From Gemmatimonadales bacterium UBA4456 (GTDB lineage Bacteria > Gemmatimonadota > Gemmatimonadetes > Longimicrobiales > Gaopeijiaceae): a stretch of 64,000 nucleotides of DNA. The DNA lies in assembly GCA_002390225.1 (NCBI GenBank), contig DGOW01000082.1, positions 1 to 64,000 of the forward strand, written 5' to 3'. Positions 55,380 through 63,596 of the stretch are shown here, one piece after another. The notes under the pieces were generated by a model, which saw nothing but the letters and a program-made list of their open reading frames with translations, ran no database searches and was not told where the DNA came from. Each line of letters begins with the position of its first letter. Position 1 is the stretch's first letter. The position numbers and the translations under genes were made by a program.

Positions 55380-55790
55380 GACAGGGCCGTCACTCGAGAC
55401 GCTGAGACGCGGCGCCGTGACCGTCTTGATTGCGGCACTGCCGGCGTTCTCTCGGTCGTATCCGTTCATCTCGCGGGCGCTGAACCCGAACGGATGGCTC
55501 AGGCAGACTCGGTCACGAGCTATTTCGGGCGGCGGGTTACCCCTGTCATTCTGGCCGGTGACTTCAACGGCCGGCCCGGTAGCCCCGTCCTCGTCTGACT
55601 GGAGCGAGTCTGGACGATCGCGGAGAAGGACGGGCCGCGCTTCACGTACCTTTCCGACGAACCTGACCGAGAGATCGACTTTGTCATGATGCGACCCTCG
55701 GATGAGGTCGACATCCTCCGCCACATTGTAGTTCGGGAGTCGATAGCCTCCGACCACTGTCCTATCCTTGTGGAGATACGTATCCGATGA
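55380..55790 (+). pseudogene. Remnant of an endonuclease/exonuclease/phosphatase (EEP) enzyme
   Basis: One plus-strand frame reads as the C-terminal half of an EEP enzyme: TAGVLSVVSVHLAGAEPERM, then VILAGDFNGRPGSPVLV, a TGA stop at 55596-55598, then RFTYLSDEPDREIDFVMMRP, IVVRESIASDHCPILVEIRI and its own final TGA. The key motifs GDFN, IDF and SDH are intact; the stop and the missing N-terminal half inactivate it. The final TGA overlaps the ATG of the next gene (ATGA), the trace of old coupling. The remaining DNA back to 55243 shows no gene. Confidence 0.82.
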
Positions 55791-56386
55791 AGCTTCTCCT
55801 GTGCAGTGACCTTCACCGCGACCTCGCGGCAGCTCGGGACCTGGTCGGTCGCTCTGGCGATGCAGGCGCCCTTGTAGTCGCCGGTGACCTAGCTGTTATG
55901 CGCAACGGACTCCAGCCGGTGGTCGACATTCTTGGATCTGCTAGTTGCCCGGTGGTGCTGGTCCCTGGGAACGGGGAGTCCGACCAAGAGCTCTCGGCCG
56001 CGTGCAGCCGATGGGCGCACCATCACGTGTTGCACGGATCAGGCTGTGAGATCGACGGGCGTTCTTTCTGGGGGCTGGGCGCGGCCGTCCCGATCACGCC
56101 GTTCGGGGCCTGGAGCTTCGATCTGTCGGAAGATGACGCGCGCGAGCTCCTCGCTGGATGTCCGGCCGACGCGGTTCTTGTCACGCACTCGCCGCCCCAC
56201 GGACATGTGGATGAGGCCGAGGGCGGGGGACATTTCGGGAGTCGAGCGGTCCTCGAGGTCATCGAGTCGATGTCACCTGCGCTCGCGGTCTGTGGTCATA
56301 TTCATGCCTGCTGGGAGCAGGAGTCCAGGGTCGGGGTGACCCGAATCGTAAATGCAGGGCCCCGCGGCATGTGGGTCGAGGTCTGA
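55787..56386 (+). CDS. Calcineurin-like metallophosphoesterase
   Basis: 199 residues, no signal peptide. Metal motifs in order: MKLLLCSDLHRDLA (DxH), VVAGDLAV (GD), VPGNGESDQE (GNxE in place of GNHE), VLVTHSPPHGHVDE and AVCGHIHACWEQ (GHxH). This is the small YfcE/UPF-type phosphoesterase fold. It begins inside the stop codon of the EEP remnant, so both were probably once made together in phosphate-ester or nucleotide turnover. Confidence 0.87.
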   Translation: MKLLLCSDLHRDLAAARDLVGRSGDAGALVVAGDLAVMRNGLQPVVDILGSASCPVVLVPGNGESDQELSAACSRWAHHHVLHGSGCEIDGRSFWGLGAAVPITPFGAWSFDLSEDDARELLAGCPADAVLVTHSPPHGHVDEAEGGGHFGSRAVLEVIESMSPALAVCGHIHACWEQESRVGVTRIVNAGPRGMWVEV

Positions 56387-56497
56387 GGTAACCTGGAATG
56401 TTCAGCCCGTCCTGCGGCGTTTTCTGGTTGCTGCCTGAAACACCGCACACCGGGTTCACGTATACTTCGATGACGAAACGAAGCAGGAGGACCAGGC

Positions 56498-56728
56498 ATG
56501 ATGATGATGCGATTCGCGGGCTGCGTTTCGCTGGTCGGTATCCTGGGCTTCATCATTCTAGAAGCTCTCAAGATCCTGATGATCCCGATCACGGCATGGG
56601 TCATGGGATTGCTGGCCGTAGCGCTCAAGATCGTTCTGCTCGCGCTCACGGTGCTCGTGGTGCTTGCTGCCATTGGGGTGGGCGTCTTTGCTTATAAACG
56701 GTCTCAGGAGGCAAGCGCAGAGATCTAG
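56498..56728 (+). CDS. Small membrane protein, two segments
   Basis: 76 residues starting in a run of four ATGs; a strong AGGAGG lies about nine bases before. Hydrophobic stretches near 10-38 and 40-66 leave only a short charged tail (YKRSQEASAEI). No family recognised. It stands alone with its own leader. Confidence 0.6.
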   Translation: MMMMRFAGCVSLVGILGFIILEALKILMIPITAWVMGLLAVALKIVLLALTVLVVLAAIGVGVFAYKRSQEASAEI

Positions 56729-56832
56729 CCGAGGCGGGTCGCCTTCCCGCTCAACTCTCCAGGCGCGTTATTTGTCCTCCTGACTGAAGCCCAGACTGGC
56801 GGTCCGGTCTGTCCCACCAGAAGAAGCTTGTT

Positions 56833-57507
56833 TTGAATAGACGATTTCAGACCCGCCATGTGCGGGCTTTTTTCTGCGCTTCCCTCGTACTGCTGGGGGC
56901 GACCTTTGACGCGCAGGCTCAAAACGACGCTGAGACCACGCCGGCTCTCGCGCTATTTGCTGGCGATTCCGTTCGGGTGAACGGGTCCGTCGTCGGGCGG
57001 GTGCTCTCCGTAGAGGGCAACTACTTCACGCTCATGAGTCGCGGTAAGCCGGTGTGCAGGGCGGGCCAGATGCACGGAGACGCGCCCATTTGTGATCCTG
57101 CCCCGATGCAGCGCCAGACGCTGGCTCTCGACGAGGTGTCGCTGGAGCGCCGGGCGACTAAGTCGAACCCGGGGCTATGGATGCTCGGGGGGGCAGCTCT
57201 GGGAAGTGCGGTGTTCGGCGCGCTTGGGTACGCGATTGGGCCCTCGGTGGGTTTCGGTAAGGTCGATTCCTGCACTGCAGAGGGGACCGACACCTACTGT
57301 TTGAATCCGATCTCTCGCGAGGAGCTGGACGCGGAACAGTCGACGAGGGATCAGCGCCGGGGGGCCTTCTTTTTCGGCCTGGTCGGTGGGACGTTCACCG
57401 CGATCATGGCTCGCAAGCTCACAGTAGGCTGGGTCCGTATCAATCCGACGGTGCCGGTGAGCGATGAAGATGGTTGGGGAATGTCCTTCACCGTTCCGTC
57501 GAACTGA
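56833..57507 (+). CDS. Secreted or membrane protein of unknown function
   Basis: 224 residues if begun at a TTG; a GTG at 56860 (MRAFFCASLVLL) is an alternative and still keeps the signal peptide ending FDAQAQ. A beta-rich part follows (LFAGDSVRVNGSVVGRVLSV), then a glycine-rich hydrophobic helix (LWMLGGAALGSAVFGALGYA), a cysteine pair (DSCTAEGTDTYC) and a second hydrophobic stretch. An intrinsic-terminator-like hairpin lies within the first codons. No family recognised. Confidence 0.5.
   Translation: MNRRFQTRHVRAFFCASLVLLGATFDAQAQNDAETTPALALFAGDSVRVNGSVVGRVLSVEGNYFTLMSRGKPVCRAGQMHGDAPICDPAPMQRQTLALDEVSLERRATKSNPGLWMLGGAALGSAVFGALGYAIGPSVGFGKVDSCTAEGTDTYCLNPISREELDAEQSTRDQRRGAFFFGLVGGTFTAIMARKLTVGWVRINPTVPVSDEDGWGMSFTVPSN
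56852..56873 (+). terminator. Intrinsic terminator CCCGC-CATGT-GCGGG-C-TTTTTT
   Basis: A five-pair GC stem with a five-base loop is followed by six Ts. It lies 123 bases after the stop of the small membrane protein gene and would end its transcript, yet it also lies in the start region of the next gene. Confidence 0.6.
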
Positions 57508-58258
57508 CCTCTCCCGTTCGAGCGACGAAGTAGCGCGCCCCAAGACCGGGAAAGCGCTCCGACACGTCTTCGATCGAGGCGAAGCCTGCTTCACGCAGGA
57601 TTCGGGTCACCTCTTCGACGCTCCAACACCTGAGGTGGAAGCTGTCGTGGTATTCGATCGGACCGTCTGCGGTCCGGACCACGGTGTGCTCCTGGTACTC
57701 GAAGAGACCGGGTTCCCCCTCGGTCATCGAGAGTTCACGTATGAGATCTCCGCTCTCGATGTCCATCGAGGAGAACACGTCCCTATCCGGGACATCGAGC
57801 AGGAACGCGCCGGCGTTGTCGAGGGCCGCGGCCGCGACTGTGAACGTGCGCCCCAGCTCGGCTTCCGTGAGGCAGTAGGATATGACCGTAAAAACGCAGA
57901 GCACGACATCGACGATGCCCACGGGTTCTAGCTCCGACATCGAAGCCTGCCGGACATCGACACGTTCGGCAGGCCCGGGGCTCAAGCTAGACAGACGCAT
58001 TCGAAGTGCGTCCAGCATCGGGCCGGATTGCTCGACGGCCACGACTCTGTGACCCGAACTGGCCAGAGGTATTACCATGCGCCCGCTTCCAGCGCCCAGG
58101 TCCAGGATTGTCCCCACAGTGGGAGCAAGGCGATTCACCTCGGCCAGTGTACACCGCGTCATGCCCTCGTATAGGTCACCGAATGTGAGCTCCATGACCG
58201 ACTCGTAGTGTTCGGCCCAGGGGTCGTGAGGCAGCTGAGTACGAGTTCGTGATGACAT
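57488..58258 (-). CDS. Class I SAM-dependent methyltransferase
   Basis: 256 residues from the ATG before SSRTRTQLPHDPWAEHY; an upstream ATG at 58315 would overlap the divergent gene. The SAM-binding loop is GTILDLGAGSGRMVIPLA, then RVVAVEQSGPMLDALR, and VDVVLCVFTVISYCLTE. The substrate is unknown. It is divergent from the ComEC-like gene, 55 bases apart. Confidence 0.85.
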   Translation of the reverse strand: MSSRTRTQLPHDPWAEHYESVMELTFGDLYEGMTRCTLAEVNRLAPTVGTILDLGAGSGRMVIPLASSGHRVVAVEQSGPMLDALRMRLSSLSPGPAERVDVRQASMSELEPVGIVDVVLCVFTVISYCLTEAELGRTFTVAAAALDNAGAFLLDVPDRDVFSSMDIESGDLIRELSMTEGEPGLFEYQEHTVVRTADGPIEYHDSFHLRCWSVEEVTRILREAGFASIEDVSERFPGLGARYFVARTGEVSSTER

Positions 58259-58313
58259 GACAGCAAGTTGAGCCAGCGGTCGTCTCCACTCAATGCGTGA
58301 AGTATCGTTCCCC

Positions 58314-59591
58314 ATGATCCATTGCCGATTCCGACTGCGCTCGCTCGCCGCTGTGTGTTGCCTTGCACTGGCGATCGTAGTCACCCCGCTGACGGGCCAG
58401 GCAGTACCGGTCGCGATCACCTTCCTCGACGTCGGTCAGGGGGATGGCATCGTGATCCGGGCCCCTGACGGGAGCTTTGCCATGATCGACGCGGGCCTTA
58501 GCTCCCCCCTGCGCCAGCTGGCGCGTCTCGGCGTAGAGGAGTTGGCGCTCGTTGTCGCAACGCATGCGCACGCGGACCACATTGGGGGCCTCGATGACGT
58601 ACTCACAGCGCGGCCAGTGGACACGTATCTGGACAACGGGACACCTCATTCGACGAAGACCTACCTCGAACTCATGGCGCACGTCGAGCGTCTGGATGTG
58701 CGATATCTGCAAGCGGTCCCCAGGACCCTCCTGCTCGGTGATGTGTCACTCGAAATTCTCCCGATGCCGCCGACGACGGTTGAACAGAACGACCGTTCCG
58801 TCGGCGTGCTTCTCCGCTTTGGAGACTTCTCGGCGCTCCTCACCGGGGACTCGGAACGGGAGGAGCTTGACTACTGGCTTCGGCAGAATGCAATCCAGGA
58901 TGTGACGCTCTTGAAGGCACCGCACCACGGAGCTGCGAACGGGTTCACATACGGATTCCTAGAGGTCGCGCAGCCCGAGGTCGTGGTCATCTCCGTGGGG
59001 AATAACAACCCGTACGCACATCCCCGCCCGGAAGCACTCGCGGCATACACCTCCTTCGCGGATCGGGTGTTACGCACGGATCGGGACGGGACGGTCACGG
59101 TGATGGGGTTCGCGGATGGCAGGTACGACGTGGTGTTTGGTGAAGCTCCGTTCGCTCAGGAGCTTTCCCGGAACCCGGTTCCACTGTCTCGGGAGGACTC
59201 CGTCAGTGCTTCCCCCCCGGATGAGGACGCCGAGGCGCTCGCCATGGGACTGGAGGGCATCCTCTCCATCACCGTCCATCCGGACTACGAGGGGTATGAC
59301 GGCGAAAACTTGAACGATGAGTATGTCGTGATTGAGAACCGGAGCCGAACTCGACTGGGTATCGGACGATGGCAGCTTTGCGACCTTTCAAGTCGCTGCT
59401 TTCGCTTCCCACCGGGGGCAAGCATCGCGTCAGGAAGACGGGCCGTGGTGTACACCGGATACGGTTCGACCGATGGTGTCTCCTTCTTCATGAACAACGG
59501 TCGCTCCGTGTGGAACAACAACGGCGACGAAGCCACCCTCTTCGACGCGGGCGGCAACACAATCGTGAGGTACGTCTATGAAGAACAGTGA
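58314..59591 (+). CDS. ComEC-like metallo-beta-lactamase hydrolase with lamin-tail domain, exported
   Basis: 425 residues from the ATG at 58314, signal ending PLTGQA. The MBL part has ITFLDVGQGDGIVIRAPDG (the ComEC/Rec2 type start), VVATHAHADHIGG (metal ligands), LLTGDSEREE and LKAPHHGAANG. From about residue 315 a lamin-tail (LTD) domain follows (DEYVVIENRSRTRLGIGRW, FRFPPGASIASGRRAVVYTG, WNNNGDEATLFDAGG). LTD-nuclease pairs are associated with extracellular nucleases, so DNA uptake or DNA scavenging is likely. The stop overlaps the DUF3006 gene by 14 bases. Confidence 0.9.
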   Translation: MIHCRFRLRSLAAVCCLALAIVVTPLTGQAVPVAITFLDVGQGDGIVIRAPDGSFAMIDAGLSSPLRQLARLGVEELALVVATHAHADHIGGLDDVLTARPVDTYLDNGTPHSTKTYLELMAHVERLDVRYLQAVPRTLLLGDVSLEILPMPPTTVEQNDRSVGVLLRFGDFSALLTGDSEREELDYWLRQNAIQDVTLLKAPHHGAANGFTYGFLEVAQPEVVVISVGNNNPYAHPRPEALAAYTSFADRVLRTDRDGTVTVMGFADGRYDVVFGEAPFAQELSRNPVPLSREDSVSASPPDEDAEALAMGLEGILSITVHPDYEGYDGENLNDEYVVIENRSRTRLGIGRWQLCDLSSRCFRFPPGASIASGRRAVVYTGYGSTDGVSFFMNNGRSVWNNNGDEATLFDAGGNTIVRYVYEEQ

Positions 59592-59871
59592 GCCCGAGGT
59601 CTGGATCGTCGATACGATCACCGACGGTGTGGCCGTGCTCGTCGAGGCGAGCGACGATGACGAACCGGCGCTGATCGAAATGGCCGCAGATCTGCTTGGC
59701 GACCTGGCCATCGAGGGTGCTGTTCTCGTCGTCCCACTCGGGAGCGTCGGAGACCCACTCTGGGATCAGGCTGAACGAGATGCCGAGGCCGAGAAGCAGC
59801 TCCGTGCGGAGGCCGAGCGCATTCTGAAGAAGCTGAAGAAGCGTGATCCCGGAGGGAACGTCAGCCTCTGA
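59578..59871 (+). CDS. DUF3006 protein
   Basis: 97 residues, no signal peptide. VWIVDTITDGVAVLVEASDD and GDLAIEGAVLVVPLG fit DUF3006, a small beta-rich domain. The C-terminus is a charged helix (DAEAEKQLRAEAERIL). The gene overlaps the ComEC-like hydrolase by 14 bases; I recall DUF3006 next to ComEC-type MBL proteins in other bacteria and archaea, so they may act together. Confidence 0.82.
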   Translation: MKNSEPEVWIVDTITDGVAVLVEASDDDEPALIEMAADLLGDLAIEGAVLVVPLGSVGDPLWDQAERDAEAEKQLRAEAERILKKLKKRDPGGNVSL

Positions 59872-61638
59872 TCAGGCGGCCACCGGATCGCGCACTGCGT
59901 CCACGGCTCGCCAGACTTCCGAATGGAAGTGCCCTTCGCCGACCTGCTCGGCGACACCGCTCACGGCCAGCTGGTCGAGCAGGGGCCCTTTGGCTCCCGC
60001 GATATGCACGTCGCCCCCGCGAGCGCGAATCTCGTCGACGAGTTCGTGCAGCACATGGGTGCCTGTCGAATCCGTACGATTCATGGGATAGGCGTCGAGA
60101 ATCAGCGTAAACGGTGCGTTCATGCCGTGTACCGCGGACCGCGCTGCATCACGGAACGCCTCCGCATTGCCGTAGAAGAGGGAGGCGTCCATCCGGAGTA
60201 CGGCAATGTCCGACTCGGTCACGACCTGTGGATTGCGGTCGACGTTCCGGTACTGGTTCGAACCGGGGATCCGACCGAGGACCACGATGTGAGGTGTCGC
60301 GATCTGATGCAGGACGACCACGATGGACAGGGCGACACCGGTAAGGATCCCCTCCTCGATACCCAGGCCGAGGGTCGCAAGAAACGTCGCGAACATGAGC
60401 GCGAAATCTCGGCGGTCCACGTCCCACAGCCAGCGTGCCGCACGAACGTCCACAAGGCCCGCCACGGCTACGACGATGATCGCGGCCAGGATTGCCTTCG
60501 GGAGATGGTAGAAGAGCGGTGTCAGAAAGAGCAGTGTAACCGCAATGACCGCGACACTGATCAGGGACGATAGCTGAGAACGTGCTCCCGCCTGCGCGTT
60601 TACCGCCGTCCGTGAGAATCCGCCCGTGACGGGGAAAGATTGGAACAACGATCCGGCAATATTGGCCAGGCCGAGCGCTTTCAGCTCCTGGTCGGCATCC
60701 AGGTCGTAACGGTTCCGGGACGCGTAGACCTTCGCGACCGCGATCGATTCCATGAATCCGACGAGCGCGATGGCCACGGCGATCGGGAGCAGTGCGGTCA
60801 GGTCGCCGAGATCGAGAGGAACACCACCGATCGCCGGGACGCCGGGGAGGTTCAGCCCCGGGAGAGCCGGAAGCGGAAGCCCCGAGGGCACGTCGCCCAC
60901 GATAGAGACGCCTCGCTGACCGAGTTCCAGACCCCAGGACACGAATGTGCCAATCGTCACGACGATCATCGGCGCGGGCAGTTTGGGCGTCCATCGTTTC
61001 ATGGCCAGGCCGGCAAGGACGGCGCCAAGCCCGATGAAGACTGTGGTACCGTCTATCGCTCCGATCTGGTTGATCGCAGTACCAAGCATCTCATGCACCT
61101 TCCCTTTCGGAATAGACAGCCCGGTCAGTCCCCCGAGCTGGCTCATGCCGATGATGATCGCGGCCGCAGAGGTGAAGCCGGCGAGCACGGGATGCGAAAG
61201 AAGATTCACGAGAAACCCGGCGCGCAGCAGGCCCATGATTAGCTGGATTACGCCAGTAAGGAATGCCAGCGCGACCGCCAGGGCGAGGTAGTGCTCGGCG
61301 TTGCCGCCGGCGAGCCCCCCGACGCCGTTTGCGACGAGGAGCGCCACCATCGCGACTGGCCCGACCGCGAGCTGCCGGGAGGTGCCCATCAGTCCGTATA
61401 CGATCAGGGGTACCAGCGCCGCGTAGAGTCCGTAGACCGGAGGAAGTCCGGCAATCAGTGCGTATGCCATCCCCTGAGGGATGAGCATGACGCCCACGGT
61501 GATACCTGCTGCCAAATCTCCATGGAGATCCGGCCGGCCGTACGTCTCGAGCGAACGCCCGAGCGGAAGCCGATCGAGCAGGGCAGGGAGCCGGCGTTGG
61601 TCAGCTCCCTCACTCTTGGTCACCGGGTCCGACGTCAA
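59872..61638 (-). CDS. SulP-family anion permease with STAS domain
   Basis: 588 residues starting at a TTG that overlaps the upstream stop (TTGA); a GTG five codons later is an alternative. The membrane domain has the SulP signature GVMLIPQGMAYALIAGLPPVYG plus SGGxx-like TGGFSRTAVNAQAG, over about 12-14 helices. A STAS domain follows (DIAVLRMDASLFYGNAEAFR, LDAYPMNRTDSTGTHVL). SulP proteins move sulfate, bicarbonate or other anions. Coupling to a persulfide dioxygenase suggests sulfite or sulfate export, or sulfate exchange. Confidence 0.93.
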   Translation of the reverse strand: MTSDPVTKSEGADQRRLPALLDRLPLGRSLETYGRPDLHGDLAAGITVGVMLIPQGMAYALIAGLPPVYGLYAALVPLIVYGLMGTSRQLAVGPVAMVALLVANGVGGLAGGNAEHYLALAVALAFLTGVIQLIMGLLRAGFLVNLLSHPVLAGFTSAAAIIIGMSQLGGLTGLSIPKGKVHEMLGTAINQIGAIDGTTVFIGLGAVLAGLAMKRWTPKLPAPMIVVTIGTFVSWGLELGQRGVSIVGDVPSGLPLPALPGLNLPGVPAIGGVPLDLGDLTALLPIAVAIALVGFMESIAVAKVYASRNRYDLDADQELKALGLANIAGSLFQSFPVTGGFSRTAVNAQAGARSQLSSLISVAVIAVTLLFLTPLFYHLPKAILAAIIVVAVAGLVDVRAARWLWDVDRRDFALMFATFLATLGLGIEEGILTGVALSIVVVLHQIATPHIVVLGRIPGSNQYRNVDRNPQVVTESDIAVLRMDASLFYGNAEAFRDAARSAVHGMNAPFTLILDAYPMNRTDSTGTHVLHELVDEIRARGGDVHIAGAKGPLLDQLAVSGVAEQVGEGHFHSEVWRAVDAVRDPVAA

Positions 61639-63065
61639 GCCGCCCCCGCGGGCTCCGCCATTTCGTTCAGCCCGGCCCAGTAGGCAAAGGCTCCGTCCAC
61701 GTGCGTCACCTCAAAGCCTTCCCTGGCAAGCAGTGCCGAGGCGGCGGCGGCGCGATTTCCTGACCGGCAGTATGTCAGGACTGGCTTATCACGTGGGACC
61801 TCGTTGATCCGAGCTGCCAGTCTGGTATGAGCAATATTGATGGCTCCGGGGATGTGCGCACCTTCGAACTCGGCAGCGCCCCGGACGTCCAGCACGGTCC
61901 ACTTGTCGGTATCGACCTCAGCTCCGAGATCGGGGAAGGCGACACGAGGGACGACCTGCCCCGCCACTCCAGATGTGAGCATTGTGGTGGGTGGCGCGAA
62001 GCCCTTTATGCCGTCGTAGCCGATTCTTACCAGGGTCCGCACAGCCAGATCGACGTCAGTCGCGTCGGTGATGAGATAGATGTCGGTCGACGGGTCGACG
62101 TATGAGCCCACGATCATCGGGAAGTTGATCCCGAGCGGTGCGTAGAGTGAGCCGGGAATGTGACCCGCCATGAAGTTGGCTCGATCAGAACGGGTGTCGA
62201 TGATGACGGCGCCTTCGGCTGTGCCGCGTGCTACGAGTTCTTCGATGGGGAACAGTTTCGGTGCTGGGAGGTCACCGAGAACCGGGACTCCGTTCTTGTT
62301 GAGGTCCTTCATGCGAGCGAAGTACAGCGGAGGCTCGGGCTGACCGTCGAGGATCGAACCGATGAAGCTCTCTTCTGTATCGAAATTGAGCGCTGCATTG
62401 AACTTCCGCTCGTATCCCACGGTCGACATCGGTACCGCACCAAGTGCCTTTCCGCATGCGCTACCCGCGCCGTGCCCCGGCCAGACCTGTACGTGGTCCT
62501 GGAGGGCAAGAAAGCGCCTCGTCGACTCGAACAGGCGTCGCGCAGACGGCTCGCGAGCGCCGGTCACTCCGGCTGCGGTCTCCAGGAGGTCCGGGCGACC
62601 GAGGTCCCCGACGAAGACGAAGTCGCCCGAGACGATGCCGATCGGCTCGTTCGCACCGCCGCCCATGTCCGTGATCAGAAAGCTCATATGCTCAGGCGTG
62701 TGCCCAGGCGTGTGGAGGGCCTGGACCCGGATGTTGCCGATCATGAACTCGTCGTTGTCCTTGAGGAAATGGACGTTGTAGTCCGAGTCCTTGGCCCAGT
62801 TGTACTTCCAGTTCGCGTCGCCCTCGTCTGAGAGGTAGAGCTTCACGTGGTGTTGCTCACCCAACTCTCGGACGCCGGAAAGGAAGTCGGCGTGAATATG
62901 CGTCTCCGTGGCGGCGACAATGCGCAGGCCTTCTTCATGCGCGATCTGGACGTATCGGTCGATGTCGCGCTCCGGATCGATGACGAGTGCTTCGCCTGTC
63001 CGCTGACAACCGAGGATGTAGGCGTACTGCGCGAGTTCCGGATCGAAAATTTGACGGAAGAACAT
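61635..63065 (-). CDS. Persulfide-dioxygenase-like MBL protein fused to two rhodanese domains
   Basis: 476 residues, no signal peptide. The ETHE1-type MBL domain (1-250) has ATETHIHADFLSG (H56, H58, D60), LHTPGHTPEHMSFL and SGDFVFVGDLGRPDL, then VWPGHGAGSACGKAL. A first rhodanese domain (about 270-360) has no active-site cysteine (YLITDATDVDL in that region); the second ends TYCRSGNRAAAA with cysteine near 430. ETHE1 oxidises glutathione persulfide to sulfite; rhodanese moves sulfane sulfur. This fusion is common in bacterial sulfide detoxification. It overlaps the SulP gene by 4 bases. Confidence 0.92.
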   Translation of the reverse strand: MFFRQIFDPELAQYAYILGCQRTGEALVIDPERDIDRYVQIAHEEGLRIVAATETHIHADFLSGVRELGEQHHVKLYLSDEGDANWKYNWAKDSDYNVHFLKDNDEFMIGNIRVQALHTPGHTPEHMSFLITDMGGGANEPIGIVSGDFVFVGDLGRPDLLETAAGVTGAREPSARRLFESTRRFLALQDHVQVWPGHGAGSACGKALGAVPMSTVGYERKFNAALNFDTEESFIGSILDGQPEPPLYFARMKDLNKNGVPVLGDLPAPKLFPIEELVARGTAEGAVIIDTRSDRANFMAGHIPGSLYAPLGINFPMIVGSYVDPSTDIYLITDATDVDLAVRTLVRIGYDGIKGFAPPTTMLTSGVAGQVVPRVAFPDLGAEVDTDKWTVLDVRGAAEFEGAHIPGAINIAHTRLAARINEVPRDKPVLTYCRSGNRAAAASALLAREGFEVTHVDGAFAYWAGLNEMAEPAGAA

Positions 63066-63083
63066 GGTATTGGCCCCTTGAGG

Positions 63084-63596
63084 TCAGCTGTGAGGTAGTC
63101 GGTGGCGGAGCGCGCCATAGGTCCAGACGCCGGCGAGCGCGCTGAGGAACCCGGCGGCCATGACTGTCACGCCGTTTCCAAAGAGGACGTAGATGGGCCC
63201 GGGACAGGCGCCGAGAAGGCCCCACCCCAACCCGAAGACCGTTCCACCCAGCCAGTATTGCCAGCCGGGTGCAGTGAAGGTCTCGGTTGGGATCTCGATC
63301 GGTCGGTTCGTGACGGAGCGGGCTTCGAGGCGCTTGATCAGCTGAATCCCAACGGCTCCGACGACAACCGCGGAGCCAATGATCCCGTACATGTGGATCG
63401 ACTGGAAGCGGAACATCTCCTGAATGCGGAACCAGGAGATCACACCCGAGCGAGTGAAGGCGATGCCCAGGACGACGCCGACCAGCAGATAGGGCCAGAG
63501 ACGCTCGGGCCTGATCGTCGCCGGGTCTGGTTTGATGCCGGCCGTCTGATCATCCGTGCCGTCCGCGCTCGCTGGGTTGAGGGTCACCTGATCCAT
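63084..63596 (-). CDS. DUF6691/YeeE-family membrane protein (C-terminal partner)
   Basis: 170 residues from the ATG before DQVTLNPASADGTDDQ. About four hydrophobic segments: WPYLLVGVVLGIAF, MYGIIGSAVVVGAVG, then GGTVFGLGWGLLGACPGPIY and AAGFLSALAGVWTYGAL. The GACPGP motif holds the cysteine of the YeeE/YedE thiosulfate-transporter group. The ATG shares one base with the upstream stop (TGATG). A longer frame to 63818 is just the shadow of the next gene. Confidence 0.88.
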   Translation of the reverse strand: MDQVTLNPASADGTDDQTAGIKPDPATIRPERLWPYLLVGVVLGIAFTRSGVISWFRIQEMFRFQSIHMYGIIGSAVVVGAVGIQLIKRLEARSVTNRPIEIPTETFTAPGWQYWLGGTVFGLGWGLLGACPGPIYVLFGNGVTVMAAGFLSALAGVWTYGALRHRLPHS

